Shown: positions 8,278 through 16,472 of the stretch, in pieces
Layout of the letters: each line of letters begins with the position of its first letter
Numbering within the stretch: the stretch's first letter is position 1
From: Sinorhizobium meliloti
GTDB lineage: Bacteria; Pseudomonadota; Alphaproteobacteria; Rhizobiales; Rhizobiaceae
DNA: 64,000 nt
Direction of reading: 5' to 3'
NCBI RefSeq assembly: GCF_035610345.1
Contig: NZ_CP141213.1
Span: 806,001 to 870,000, forward strand
Made by a program: the position numbers and the translations under genes
Notes under the pieces: model-generated
Databases searched by the model: none
Told to the model about the DNA's origin: nothing
What the model saw: the letters and a program-made list of their open reading frames with translations, nothing else

Positions 8278-9054
8278 TCACTTCATCGTATAGACGTCGA
8301 TGGTGAAATACTTGTCGTTGATTTTCTTGTAGGTCCCGTCGGCGCGGATCTCGTCGAGTGCCTTGTTCACCCTCTCGCGCAGTTCATCGTCCTCCTGACG
8401 GACAGCAATGCCGACGCCGTCGCCGACGAATTTTTTGTCGGTGATCGGCTCGCCGATAAGCTCGCAGCAACCCTTGCCGTCGTCATTCTTGGTGACCCAA
8501 TCGAGCAGCGGCAGCATGTCGCCGACCTGCAGGTCGAGCCTGCCGTTGACCATGTCGAGATTGGCTTCGTCCTGGGTGGGATAGAGCTTGATCTCGGCAT
8601 CCGGGTAGACGGCGGCGATATAGTCAGCCTGGGTCGTGCCGGCCTGGGCGCCGATCACCTTGCCCTTGAGCGCCTCGTTGCTGAAGTCGTTGATGCCGGC
8701 ACCCTTAGGTGCGGCATGGGTCATCGCGGCGAGGTAATAGGGATTGCTGAAAGCCACCTGCTTCTTGCGCTCCTCGGTGATGAACATCGAGGCGATGATC
8801 ATATCGTACTTCTTGGCAAGCAGGCCCGGAATGATGCCGTCCCAATCCTGGGCGACGACTTCGCACTCGACCTTCATGCGCTCGCAGAGCGCGAGGCCGA
8901 TCTCCACGTCGAAACCGCCGATCTTGCCGCTGGAATCGACGAAGTTGAAGGGCGGATAGGCGCCCTCGGTTCCGATCTTCAGCTTTTCCGCAGCAATGGC
9001 GGAAGAAGACAGTGCAGTGCCGGCGAGTGCCAGTGCCAGAATGAGTTTTCGCAT
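8278..9054 (-). CDS. Amino-acid ABC transporter substrate-binding protein (LAO/His type)
   Basis: A 258-residue periplasmic binding protein of the SBP_bac_3 family (ArgT/HisJ-like). It has a Sec signal peptide (MRKLILALALAGTALSSSAIA), then the mature start EKLKIGTEGAYPPFNF. GFDVEIGLALCERM, DWDGIIPGLLAKKYDMI and AFSNPYY contain the residues that grip the amino-acid backbone. The ATG at 9052-9054 follows an AGGGA ribosome site. No permease or ATPase gene lies beside it, so it is an orphan binding protein that must use a transporter encoded elsewhere. Basic amino acids or opine-like ligands are possible. Confidence 0.85.
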   Translation of the reverse strand: MRKLILALALAGTALSSSAIAAEKLKIGTEGAYPPFNFVDSSGKIGGFDVEIGLALCERMKVECEVVAQDWDGIIPGLLAKKYDMIIASMFITEERKKQVAFSNPYYLAAMTHAAPKGAGINDFSNEALKGKVIGAQAGTTQADYIAAVYPDAEIKLYPTQDEANLDMVNGRLDLQVGDMLPLLDWVTKNDDGKGCCELIGEPITDKKFVGDGVGIAVRQEDDELRERVNKALDEIRADGTYKKINDKYFTIDVYTMK

Positions 9055-9187
9055 GTTCGTTCCCTCGGTTGCGCCTTTGTTCGGCGCTTCCAAAGAACTT
9101 TAGGGACAGATGTTACATAAGCGAAATCGATAGGCGCGATAACCGATATTCTTCGCGTTGATGCAGGCGGGGAACGGCGACGGGCAC

Positions 9188-10099
9188 TCAGCCTTTCAGC
9201 CGCCCCTGCCTTTTCAGCTGCTGTTCGCGGAAGAAAATGAAGAGGCCCGAAGCGACGATGAGGGCGGCGCCGATCACCATCGACAACCGCGGCGTATCGC
9301 CGAAGATCAGCCAGCCGAAGAAGATTGCCCAGAAGAGCAGCGTGTACTGCAGCGGGGCGACCGTTGCGGCGTCGGCGAGCTTCAGCGCCCGGTTGACGAG
9401 CACATGGGCGATCATTGCGACGGCGCCCAGCAGGCAGATGAGCGCCGTGTCGACCGGTTTGAGAGGTGTCCAGTCGAAGGGTGCCCAGACGAGGCCGGCG
9501 ACCGCGGCACCGACGATCTGCCAGAAGGCAAGCGTCGTATCCGGAGTGCCGCGCAACGACCGCCCGGAAATCATCATGAAGGCGAAGGTCATGCTGCCGA
9601 GAATCGAGATGACGGCCGGCAGCGTGAAGGCCTGTGACGACGGTTCGAGCGCGACGACGACGCCGACAAATCCGATGCCGATCGCCGTCCAGCGCCGCCA
9701 GCCGACAGGTTCTTTCAGCACCAGCGGCGAAACGGCCGCGACATAGATCGGCGCCGCCAGCCAATAGGTCATGACGTCGGCCAGCGGCAGATAGACGACA
9801 GCGAAATAGAACGCGACCACCTCGGCCGTCGAGGCGACGACGCGGGCAAACTGAAGGCCGGGCCGCTCGAGGGTGAAGAGCTTTCTCGGGCCGCTCACCC
9901 ACAGAAAGGGCGCCAGCAGAAGGGCAGCGGCGATGCTGCGGATCAGGACCACCTGCCCGACCGAGTAGGTGGCGACGAGCCACTTGCCCATGACGTCGTT
10001 CACCGAGAACATCAACATGCCGAGGAGCATGACGACCACGCCGGCGCGGGCGGCGCCGTTTTCACGGGTAAGGTTGCCGGGGACGCTGTCGACGGCCAT
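9188..10099 (-). CDS. DMT superfamily transporter, EamA family
   Basis: A 303-residue integral membrane protein with ten predicted transmembrane helices in two EamA repeats (LLGMLMFSVNDVMGKWL begins the first; ISILGSMTFAFMMISGRSL the second). It belongs to the drug/metabolite exporter superfamily, whose members move amino acids or other small metabolites across the inner membrane. The ATG at 10097-10099 is chosen because AAGGAATT precedes it; a longer frame to 10300 adds 67 residues with no membrane or domain character. Substrate unknown. The tail is basic (KRQGRLKG). Confidence 0.82.
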   Translation of the reverse strand: MAVDSVPGNLTRENGAARAGVVVMLLGMLMFSVNDVMGKWLVATYSVGQVVLIRSIAAALLLAPFLWVSGPRKLFTLERPGLQFARVVASTAEVVAFYFAVVYLPLADVMTYWLAAPIYVAAVSPLVLKEPVGWRRWTAIGIGFVGVVVALEPSSQAFTLPAVISILGSMTFAFMMISGRSLRGTPDTTLAFWQIVGAAVAGLVWAPFDWTPLKPVDTALICLLGAVAMIAHVLVNRALKLADAATVAPLQYTLLFWAIFFGWLIFGDTPRLSMVIGAALIVASGLFIFFREQQLKRQGRLKG

Positions 10100-10404
10100 G
10101 GGTGCGAATTCCTTCAGAGCGGGACCGCGTTTTCCGCGGAACATTTGCGGACAGGAGCTCGGGCTTAAGCGAATCCGGCGTTCTGGCCTGCCGCAGCCAT
10201 TCGCATATTCGGGCGGCGCAATCCATGCCGCACTGCTTATCAATTCATCACCTTTGCGAATGATAGCATTCCGCGAAATTGCGGAAGGCGGGGCACGCAC
10301 CCGCTATTGCGCTGGCGCATTTCCGCTTTCCTCCGAATGCTCAGCCCTTTGCTTTCGAAGCTCCGGACGGAAGACCGCTGCGCAGTTTTCCTGGAATTTC
10401 CAGG
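10100..10404. other. Intergenic region between the EamA exporter start and the glgA stop
   Basis: This stretch of about 305 bases holds the exporter promoter region and the glgA 3' end. A small inverted repeat, ttccgcgaaattgcggaa, is near 10270. I see no convincing gene, RNA or IS end. Confidence 0.5.
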
Positions 10405-11865
10405 TCAGGCGCTGCCGACCAGGCGCATGTCGGGATTGAGGAGTTCGCTGTAAAGCTCCGCATAGCGGGCCGCACTGCGATGCCACGAGCAGTCGGTTTT
10501 CATGCCCTGCCGCCGAAGTCCCTCCCAGACGCGTCGCAGCCGGTAGAGCCGGAAGGTGCGGCGCAGTGCATGGCGTAGCCCGTCCTCGTCGATGGGCGCA
10601 AACTGTATGCCCGTCGCGACATGGGCATGGAGCGCGGCATCGTTGGCATCGATGATGGTCTCAGACAGGCCGCCCGTGCGGGCGACGACCGGTACGCAGC
10701 CGTAGCGCAGAGCGTAAAGCTGCGTGAGGCCGCAGGGCTCGAACCGGGACGGAACGAGCATCGCATCCGCGCCGGCATGGATCCTGTGGGCAAGCTGCTC
10801 GTCATAACCGATGCTTACGCTTATGTTTTGCGGGTACCGTCGCATGAGATCCATGAATGCGGCCTCCAGCTTCTCCTCGCCTTGCCCATGGATAATCAGG
10901 GTGCCGCCATTCTTGACGATCTCGCCGGCGGTCGCAGCGAGCATATCCATGCCCTTCTGCCATGTCAGTCGGTTGACGCTGGCGAAGACCGGACCGCAGG
11001 TGTCCGGCAGGCCGAAATGCCGGAGCAGCACCTGCCGGTTGGGCAGGCGGCGAAGCGGCACGCGTGCCGAATAGTGATGCTCGATGCAGGGATCCGAGGT
11101 TGGATCCCACACTTCCAGGTCTATGCCGTTGACGATGCCCACGACATCCGCATGCCGCTCGTTCATCACGCCTTCGAGCCCCATGCCGAAGGCCGGAGAC
11201 ATGATTTCCCGCGCATAGGTGGGGCTGACGACCGTGATCGCATCGGCTGCCTGCAGGCCGCCCTTGAGGAACCCGATATCGCCGTAATATTCGACGCCGT
11301 CGATCGAATAGGCGTCCGCCGGCAGGCCGAGCTCGGGGAAGTAGTGGGCCGGGAATTGCCCCTGGAACGCGAGGTTGTGCACGGTCAGGACGCGAGGAAT
11401 GATGTCGTCGCCTGCGTATTTCAGATAGACGAGGCTCATCGCCGCGTGCCAGTCATGTGCGTGAATGATATGCGGCCGCCAGTTGGGAACGAGCCCGCCC
11501 GCGATTTGCGATGCGACCAGCGAAAAGGCGGCGAAGCGCTTCCAGTTGTCCGCATATTCCCGGCCATGCCTGTCCACGTAGAGAGCCCCTTCCCGGTCAT
11601 AGAAGGCCGGCGCATCGAGCACGAAGAGATCCAGCCCCTGAGCCCTGGCCGCGATAAGGGTGGCGCGTTCGCCGAACAGGTTTTCGAACGCGGCGACGGG
11701 GGTCGCGTCGCTGAGCGCGCGCATGACGCCGGGGTAGCCCGGAACGAAGCTGCGCGTGTGGATGCCGTGAGCCCTGAGTGCTTTGGGGAGCGATCCCGCT
11801 ACATCTGCCAGGCCGCCGGTCTTGACGAGCGGAAAAATTTCGGCCGTGACAGACAGTATCTGCAT
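10405..11865 (-). CDS. glgA: Glycogen synthase (GT5)
   Basis: A 486-residue ADP-glucose starch/glycogen glycosyltransferase that extends alpha-1,4-glucan in the cytoplasm. The N-terminal KTGGLADVAGSLPKALRAHG contains the ADP-glucose-binding KxGGL motif at residue 15. The C-terminal GT1-like domain has PSRFEPCGLTQLYALRYG with the catalytic Glu and TGGLSETI. Length matches the bacterial enzyme. It is not flanked by glgB, glgC or glgP, so it looks like a secondary, isolated copy; rhizobia often carry more than one glgA. The ATG at 11863-11865 has only a weak ribosome site. Confidence 0.92.
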   Translation of the reverse strand: MQILSVTAEIFPLVKTGGLADVAGSLPKALRAHGIHTRSFVPGYPGVMRALSDATPVAAFENLFGERATLIAARAQGLDLFVLDAPAFYDREGALYVDRHGREYADNWKRFAAFSLVASQIAGGLVPNWRPHIIHAHDWHAAMSLVYLKYAGDDIIPRVLTVHNLAFQGQFPAHYFPELGLPADAYSIDGVEYYGDIGFLKGGLQAADAITVVSPTYAREIMSPAFGMGLEGVMNERHADVVGIVNGIDLEVWDPTSDPCIEHHYSARVPLRRLPNRQVLLRHFGLPDTCGPVFASVNRLTWQKGMDMLAATAGEIVKNGGTLIIHGQGEEKLEAAFMDLMRRYPQNISVSIGYDEQLAHRIHAGADAMLVPSRFEPCGLTQLYALRYGCVPVVARTGGLSETIIDANDAALHAHVATGIQFAPIDEDGLRHALRRTFRLYRLRRVWEGLRRQGMKTDCSWHRSAARYAELYSELLNPDMRLVGSA

Positions 11866-12188
11866 CGCTCATGTTCCGGGAAACGTGTTGACTGCAACCG
11901 GCCCACTCGCCGCCGATGTGCCCTCCATCAACACAATCACGAGGATCAAAGTTCCGGTCGTCCGGCGAAATTTTATCCGCCTAATCGGGAGCTGTTCGTG
12001 CGGCTCGGATTTGCGGCGCCTGCCGCCTTCGGGAACACAAGTCGCGGCTCTTGGTTCTCCTATTCGCGCGAGGAGGCGCCGATGGGGCAATGCCCCGCGC
12101 TCTCGTTTCCGTAGCAGCCGCGCCGTGCGTCCCGCCGGACCTGCAAAGATTGCTGCGGCATTTGCTTGTACATGGAAGGAGGCAACTG
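11866..12188. other. Divergent promoter region between glgA and the YbhB-type gene
   Basis: A gap of about 323 bases between two genes that diverge. It must carry both promoters, and the YbhB ribosome site (AAGGAGGCAACTG) closes it. Short open frames inside it have no ribosome site or recognisable content. No RNA or repeat was seen. Confidence 0.45.
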
Positions 12189-12650
12189 ATGACCTTCAGT
12201 CTGATCAGTCCCGTATTCGCCGACGGCCAGCCGATACCGCAGAAATACACCCGTTTCGGCGAGAACCTGTTTCCCCCGCTGAAATGGACGGGCACGCCCG
12301 AGGGAACTGAGAGTTTCGCGTTGATCGTGGAGGATCCGGATGCGGTGAGCGGTTTGTTCCGCCATTGCGGAATTATCAACATTCCCGGCAATTGGACCGA
12401 GCTCCCGCAGGCCGTCGATACCGGCCCCGAACGTGGGATCAAGTTCATGAAGAACGATTTCGGTAACGCCCGTTACGACGGGCCGCAGCCGCCTTCCGGA
12501 ACAGGCGTGCACCGTTACCGATTCAGGCTCGCCGCCCTCGACGCGGTCAATCTTTCGATCCCCGACGACGTGGGCGCGGCGGAAGCCTGGGAGAGGGCCT
12601 GCAAACATCTCGTTGGAGAAGCGGAGATCGTCGGCACATACGAAGGCTAG
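12189..12650 (+). CDS. YbhB/YbcL family Raf kinase inhibitor-like protein
   Basis: A 153-residue protein of the PEBP family, a small all-beta phosphatidylethanolamine-binding fold found throughout bacteria. Diagnostic segments are FPPLKWTGTPEGTESFALIVEDPDA shortened as PPLKW...EDPDA, HCGIINIP in place of the usual HW(V/I)..NIP, and YDGPQPPSGTGVHRYRF with the GPxPPxGxHxY signature. The ATG at 12189 is set by GGAGG a few bases upstream; the open frame upstream is not coding-like. The biochemical role is not established for bacterial members. An IS scar follows directly. Confidence 0.88.
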   Translation: MTFSLISPVFADGQPIPQKYTRFGENLFPPLKWTGTPEGTESFALIVEDPDAVSGLFRHCGIINIPGNWTELPQAVDTGPERGIKFMKNDFGNARYDGPQPPSGTGVHRYRFRLAALDAVNLSIPDDVGAAEAWERACKHLVGEAEIVGTYEG

Positions 12651-12652
12651 GG

Positions 12653-12736
12653 TGTTTGATCCCGCGTTTTGATGGTGCATTATTTTCCGTGTAACGGAGG
12701 GAATCACCATGGGCCAGGCTCTACACGGGAGGGCAG
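12653..12736 (+). mobile_element. Remnant of the left end of an IS481-like element
   Basis: Starting just after the YbhB stop, the bases run into CGGAGGGAATCACC and an ATG at 12709 that encodes MGQALHGRA. This resembles the N-terminus MGQxLHGxATT of IS481-family transposases common in rhizobia. After nine codons the similarity ends abruptly and the frame closes 10 codons later. The sequence then switches to the antisense of another transposase. Family assignment rests on recalled similarity over a short stretch. Confidence 0.5.
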
Positions 12737-12857
12737 GATCCCCCGCTCTTTGGGGAATAACGGACTGATCCGTTCAACCTGTTCTTCTGTGAGCCAAAAC
12801 AGAGTGACATGGGCGATCCTCCTTGCCATTATGAATCACGATAAGCCGAGGGTTAAA
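12737..12857 (-). mobile_element. Remnant of the 5' end of an IS5-family transposase gene
   Basis: On the minus strand the frame at 12802-12738 reads LFWLTEEQVERISPLFPKERGI, a close match to the conserved start of IS5-family transposases (FWLTxEQ...RIxPxFP). A typical ribosome site (AAGGAGGATCGCCC) precedes an ATG at 12808-12810, but the ATG is one base out of frame with the conserved peptide, so the start is frameshifted. Only about 22 codons remain before the junction with the IS481 fragment. It is a dead fragment. Confidence 0.6.
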
Positions 12858-13232
12858 ATGCCTAAATACGGTAGTATAGAAGGTCATAACTGTTCGGTTG
12901 TCGAGAACTGGGTAGCAACGTACTCGGACCCTATTCAGGTCGCCAATGGCGAGACAATAGAATTGGATGGGCGAGTAGATGTATGGGATGGGCACACTTG
13001 GCTTTGGGCGAAAAATCTCGAAGGAAAAGAGGGCTGGATACCCGACTGTATCGTATCAAATGAAGCTCCCTTCAAGGCAACGGAAAGCTATAGCGCTATG
13101 GAACTCACTTGCCGAAAAGGACAAAGCTTAAAAGCGCTAAGGGTTCTGCACGGTTGGGCGTGGTGTTCAGACGAGAACGGGAAAAACGGCTGGGTGCCAG
13201 AGCGGAATCTACACATGATTAATAGGTCCTGA
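12858..13232 (+). CDS. Small tandem SH3-domain protein, AT-richer than its surroundings
   Basis: A 124-residue protein without signal peptide or membrane segment. Two bacterial SH3-like repeats are visible: the first ends WAKNLEGKEGWIPDCIV, the second WCSDENGKNGWVPERNL; both carry the Trp and the GWxP motif typical of the fold. The ATG at 12858 follows CGAGGG; an upstream in-frame ATG at 12831 lacks a ribosome site and lies in the IS remnant. Base composition is visibly more AT-rich than the flanking genes, which suggests recent acquisition. The function is unknown; SH3-like modules of this kind bind peptides or cell-wall material. Confidence 0.65.
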   Translation: MPKYGSIEGHNCSVVENWVATYSDPIQVANGETIELDGRVDVWDGHTWLWAKNLEGKEGWIPDCIVSNEAPFKATESYSAMELTCRKGQSLKALRVLHGWAWCSDENGKNGWVPERNLHMINRS

Positions 13233-13289
13233 CCCTAGATCTAAGCACTTCCAGAAACGGTGTGTCCAGCGGCTTTCCGCCGCATCCGG

Positions 13290-14885
13290 TCACTCGGGCA
13301 ACCCGGCCAACCGCAGTCCGTCCGCGAAGCGCGCGAGATCCTCCGGGCGATGGATCGGCAGCCAGTCCTGGAGGTCGGAAAGGCGCAGCGACGGGTCGAG
13401 CCGGCGCAGGCGCTGCATCGCCCGTTGCGCTTCCTCCGTGCGTCCGGCAAGGGCATGGCTCGCCGCCACCAGGGCGACCGCGACCAAAAGGCTGGGCAGG
13501 TTCCCCAGCGCCCTTTCCGCCCAGACCAGAGCGGAATCGAAACGGCCGGCGAAGAAATGCGCGAGTGCCGTTCCGGCCTGCATCCGGAACATTTCCTGGT
13601 CCAACGGGCTCAGACGGGCTGCGTGCTCGATATGCTCGATCGCACTCTCCGGTTCACCGCGGAAAACGCGCAGGAAACCGCCTAGAAACCAGGCGGGGGC
13701 GAAGTTGGGGTTGAGCAGCCGTGCCCTGTCGATGAGCGCGATGCCGCCGTCCAGGTCTCCGACGAGATGTCCGAGCGCGTGCCCGCTTCTCGTCAGCGCT
13801 ACGGCATCGTCCCGGCCGAGTTCGACCGCCCGCCGCGCCAGGCGCGCTCCCTCGGCTATTTCTTCGCCCCGATCGACCATCCAGCCATTCAGTTTGCGCC
13901 AGAAGTAACACCAGGCTGCCCCGGCATAGGCAGACGCAAATTCCTGATCGAGCTCGATCGCCCGATAGAACAAGGGCAGTGCGGCCTCGATGGCTTCATG
14001 GGTTCCGCTATGCAGTTTTGCCATTCCGCGCAGATAATAGTCGTGGGCGTCGAGGCTTTCCGTCGGCTTGCGCTTGGCGCGCTCCATTTCCGCCCGCTCG
14101 ACCTGCGGTGCGATAGCGCCGACGACGCTTTCCGCCATCCGGTCCTGCAGCTCGAAAATGTCGTCCAGGGTGCCCTCGAAGCGCTCCGCCCAGAGATGCG
14201 TCCCGGTTGTCGCGTCGATGAGCTGCCCGGTTATGCGCACCCTGTTTCCGGATTTGCGCACGCTGCCTTCCAGCACGTAGCGCACGCCAAGCTCCCTGCC
14301 GACGTCCTTCACCTCCACCGCCCGGCCTTTATACCGAAAGCTCGAATTGCGCGCGATGACGAACAGCCAGCGGATGCGCGAAAGGGCGGTGATGATGTCC
14401 TCCACGATGCCGTCGGCGAAATATTCCTGCTCCGGATCGCCGCTGAGATTCTGAAAGGGCAGGACGGTGATGGAGGGTTTGTCCGGAAGGACGAGCGCGG
14501 AGGGTGCTTCTCCCGATCCGCCGGAGGCCTCTAAAGCGACGCCGGCACCGACGGGCTGTCGGACTTCTGCGGTCCCTCCGACCCTGATGTCGCCGACAAA
14601 GCGGAAGCCCTTGCGGGCGACCGTCCGGATCAGGCGCTGCTCCCCGCCGGTGTCGCCCACGGCTTTGCGAACCGCATTGATGTGGCTGGTGATCGTCGAC
14701 TCCGAGACGATGCGGCCGCCCCACACCGCTTGGAGCAACTCGTCCTTGCTGACGACGCGGTCGCGGGTGCCGACGAGATGCAGCAGGAGGTCGAAGACCT
14801 GCGGTCCGACGGACACGACCTCGCCGCGCCGGGTGAGTTCCCGGCGCTCCTGGTCGAGCACGTAGTCTCCAAACATGAATTGCAC
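13290..14885 (-). CDS. CadC/OmpR-type winged-helix regulator with TolB-like and TPR domains
   Basis: A 531-residue protein. Residues 1-100 form a Trans_reg_C winged helix (DYVLDQERRELTRRG, VFDLLLHLV, NAVRKAVGD, RTVARKGFRFVG). A TolB/FlgO-like domain follows (ITVLPFQNLSGDPEQEYFADG near residue 140, then FELQDRMAESVVGAI). The C-terminal 250 residues are TPR-like repeats ending in LRLAGLPE. Unlike CadC it has no obvious transmembrane helix, so it is probably a cytosolic DNA-binding protein. GTG at 14885 is chosen because the family usually opens with a few residues before F.F.DYVLD. It diverges from the NmrA-cupin-efflux genes, which it may control. Relatives are often mislabelled adenylate cyclase. 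Confidence 0.82.
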   Translation of the reverse strand: MQFMFGDYVLDQERRELTRRGEVVSVGPQVFDLLLHLVGTRDRVVSKDELLQAVWGGRIVSESTITSHINAVRKAVGDTGGEQRLIRTVARKGFRFVGDIRVGGTAEVRQPVGAGVALEASGGSGEAPSALVLPDKPSITVLPFQNLSGDPEQEYFADGIVEDIITALSRIRWLFVIARNSSFRYKGRAVEVKDVGRELGVRYVLEGSVRKSGNRVRITGQLIDATTGTHLWAERFEGTLDDIFELQDRMAESVVGAIAPQVERAEMERAKRKPTESLDAHDYYLRGMAKLHSGTHEAIEAALPLFYRAIELDQEFASAYAGAAWCYFWRKLNGWMVDRGEEIAEGARLARRAVELGRDDAVALTRSGHALGHLVGDLDGGIALIDRARLLNPNFAPAWFLGGFLRVFRGEPESAIEHIEHAARLSPLDQEMFRMQAGTALAHFFAGRFDSALVWAERALGNLPSLLVAVALVAASHALAGRTEEAQRAMQRLRRLDPSLRLSDLQDWLPIHRPEDLARFADGLRLAGLPE

Positions 14886-15140
14886 TTCGGCATCCCCTGG
14901 CCGACCGCCCTCGGTTCGCTATCCGGGCAACCGGCGAATAATATCTGATAGCACGCCATCGCGTAACTGGCTGCTCCGCCGGCAGCAAGGCATGCCGGTC
15001 GAACAACCGTTCTTTGGACGAAAATCCAAGCTTCCTTGAAGGGCAATTCAAGCCCGCCACAGGGACTTCCCCGACGCGCGCAGGCACTCTCCCTTCAGAC
15101 CGACGGCAATGGTTGCAGTCGAGAGAAGCGGAGACAAGCG

Positions 15141-15893
15141 ATGAAGATCGTCGTTATCGGAGGCACCGGCCTCATCGGATCGAAACTTGTGAAGAACCTT
15201 CGCGAGCGCGGCCACGATGTGCTCGCAGCCGCCCCCAACACGGGCGTGAACACCATTACCCGCGAGGGCCTCGCGGGGGCGCTGGACGGTGCGGATGTCG
15301 TCGTCGATGTGGCGAATGCGCCGGTGTGGGAGGACAAGGCGGTCCTCGAATTCTTCGAGACGTCGGGCCGCAACCTGCTGGCTGCGGAAGCTGCCGCCGG
15401 CGTCCGCCACCACATTGCCCTGTCGATCGTCGGCAGCGAACGTCTTCCCGACAACGGATATTTCCGTGCGAAGGTCGCGCAGGAAAACCTCATCAAGGCA
15501 TCCGGCATTCCCTACACCATCCTGCGTGCCACGCAGTTCTTCGAGTTCGTCGGCGGCATTGCCCAGTCGGCCGCCGTCGGCGACGAGATACGCCTGTCGC
15601 CGGCGCTGATCCAGCCGATCGCCTCCGACGACGTGGTGGCAGCGCTCGCCGAGGTTGCGGTCGCGCCGCCGGTCAACGGCACGCTCGAAGTCGCCGGGCC
15701 CGAGGCGATACCGCTCGATGAACTGGTCAGGCGCTTCCTGAGGCAGACCGAGGACCCGCGCAAGGTCCTGCCCGATGTCCACGCGCGCTACTTCGGCGCC
15801 GTGCTTGACGATCAATCGCTGACCCCCGGCAAGAACCCGCGCCTCGGCGCGATCCGCTTCGAGGATTGGCTCGGCCGCCAGGCCGCGGGCTGA
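15141..15893 (+). CDS. NAD(P)-binding SDR/NmrA-like protein
   Basis: A 250-residue atypical short-chain dehydrogenase. The N-terminal MKIVVIGGTGLIGSKLVKNL is the Rossmann dinucleotide motif. The body (VVDVANAPVWEDKAVLEFF, HHIALSIVGSERLPDNGYFRAK) matches the NmrA/NAD(P)H-azoreductase-like group, with YFRAKVAQE corresponding to YxxxK. Such proteins sense redox cofactors or reduce quinones. The ATG at 15141 follows GCGGAGACAAGCG; the frame extends upstream without coding character. A secreted cupin and an efflux pair follow on the same strand, and a winged-helix regulator diverges, a common arrangement for a detoxification locus. Confidence 0.82.
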   Translation: MKIVVIGGTGLIGSKLVKNLRERGHDVLAAAPNTGVNTITREGLAGALDGADVVVDVANAPVWEDKAVLEFFETSGRNLLAAEAAAGVRHHIALSIVGSERLPDNGYFRAKVAQENLIKASGIPYTILRATQFFEFVGGIAQSAAVGDEIRLSPALIQPIASDDVVAALAEVAVAPPVNGTLEVAGPEAIPLDELVRRFLRQTEDPRKVLPDVHARYFGAVLDDQSLTPGKNPRLGAIRFEDWLGRQAAG

Positions 15894-15971
15894 AGCTCCC
15901 GCGAACAATCGAAAAGCCGACGCGGCACGGGGCCGCGCCGACACCACAAGCGCTCTCAAAGGAGAACTGAA

Positions 15972-16385
15972 ATGTTCACGCGATTTCTCTCGGCCGTTGC
16001 TCTTGCAGCGCTCTCGTTCACTGCAGCCTCGGCAGGCGACCGGCCTGCCGGCAAGGTGACCGTCGTATTCGATCACGCCCTTCCGAACGTCCCCGGCAAA
16101 AGCATGCGGGGTGTCCTTGTCGAATACGGACCGGGCGGCGGGTCGCCCGCCCACACGCATCCGAAGTCGGCCTTCATCTATGCGACGGTGCTCGAAGGTG
16201 CGATCCGCAGCAGCGTCAATGGCTCCCCGGAAAAGGTCTATCAGGCCGGCGAAAACTTCTACGAAGATCCAGGCTCCCGACATCAAGTCAGCGCGAATGC
16301 CAGCGATAGGGAACCTGCACGGCTGCTGGCGGTGTTCGTTCTCGACACCGAGGAAACGGAGCTGACGACACCCCTCAAGGAGTGA
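15972..16385 (+). CDS. Secreted cupin-domain protein
   Basis: A 137-residue protein with a Sec signal peptide (FTRFLSAVALAALSFTAASA) and a single cupin barrel. The metal-binding motif is visible: GGGSPAHTHPKSAFIYATVLEGAI gives the first motif in short form (HTH...) and YEDPGSRHQVSAN the second His. A periplasmic location is predicted. The ATG follows AAAGGAGAACTGAA, a strong ribosome site. It lies between the NmrA-type gene and the efflux pair. Small secreted cupins of this type accompany quinone- or antibiotic-related genes, but the substrate is unknown. Confidence 0.82.
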   Translation: MFTRFLSAVALAALSFTAASAGDRPAGKVTVVFDHALPNVPGKSMRGVLVEYGPGGGSPAHTHPKSAFIYATVLEGAIRSSVNGSPEKVYQAGENFYEDPGSRHQVSANASDREPARLLAVFVLDTEETELTTPLKE

Positions 16386-16409
16386 ACGGGAAGAGCGCTC
16401 ATCAACGCT

Positions 16410-16443
16410 GCAGCTCTGGCGCAGACCCCTGCGCCGGGGCTGC
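16410..16443. terminator. Strong 15-bp hairpin between cupin and hlyD genes (terminator or attenuator)
   Basis: Bases 16410-16424 pair with 16429-16443 over 15 positions, including two G-U pairs, around an ACCC loop. The inner stem GGCGCAG/CTGCGCC is perfect. It begins 24 bases after the cupin stop and ends 29 bases before the efflux start. No T-run follows, so it may be a partial terminator or an mRNA-processing structure between operon segments. Confidence 0.55.
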
Positions 16444-16472
16444 GGCAACCGGCACCAACAGGAATTGAGAAG

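Noticed and set aside
11866..12188. Short frames between glgA and the YbhB gene as coding sequence
   Set aside because: They lack ribosome sites and domain features; the region is better explained as a divergent promoter.
12709..12768. The 19-codon frame MGQALHGRA... as a functional small gene
   Set aside because: The first nine residues match a transposase start and the rest is antisense of another IS, so it is a truncated fragment.
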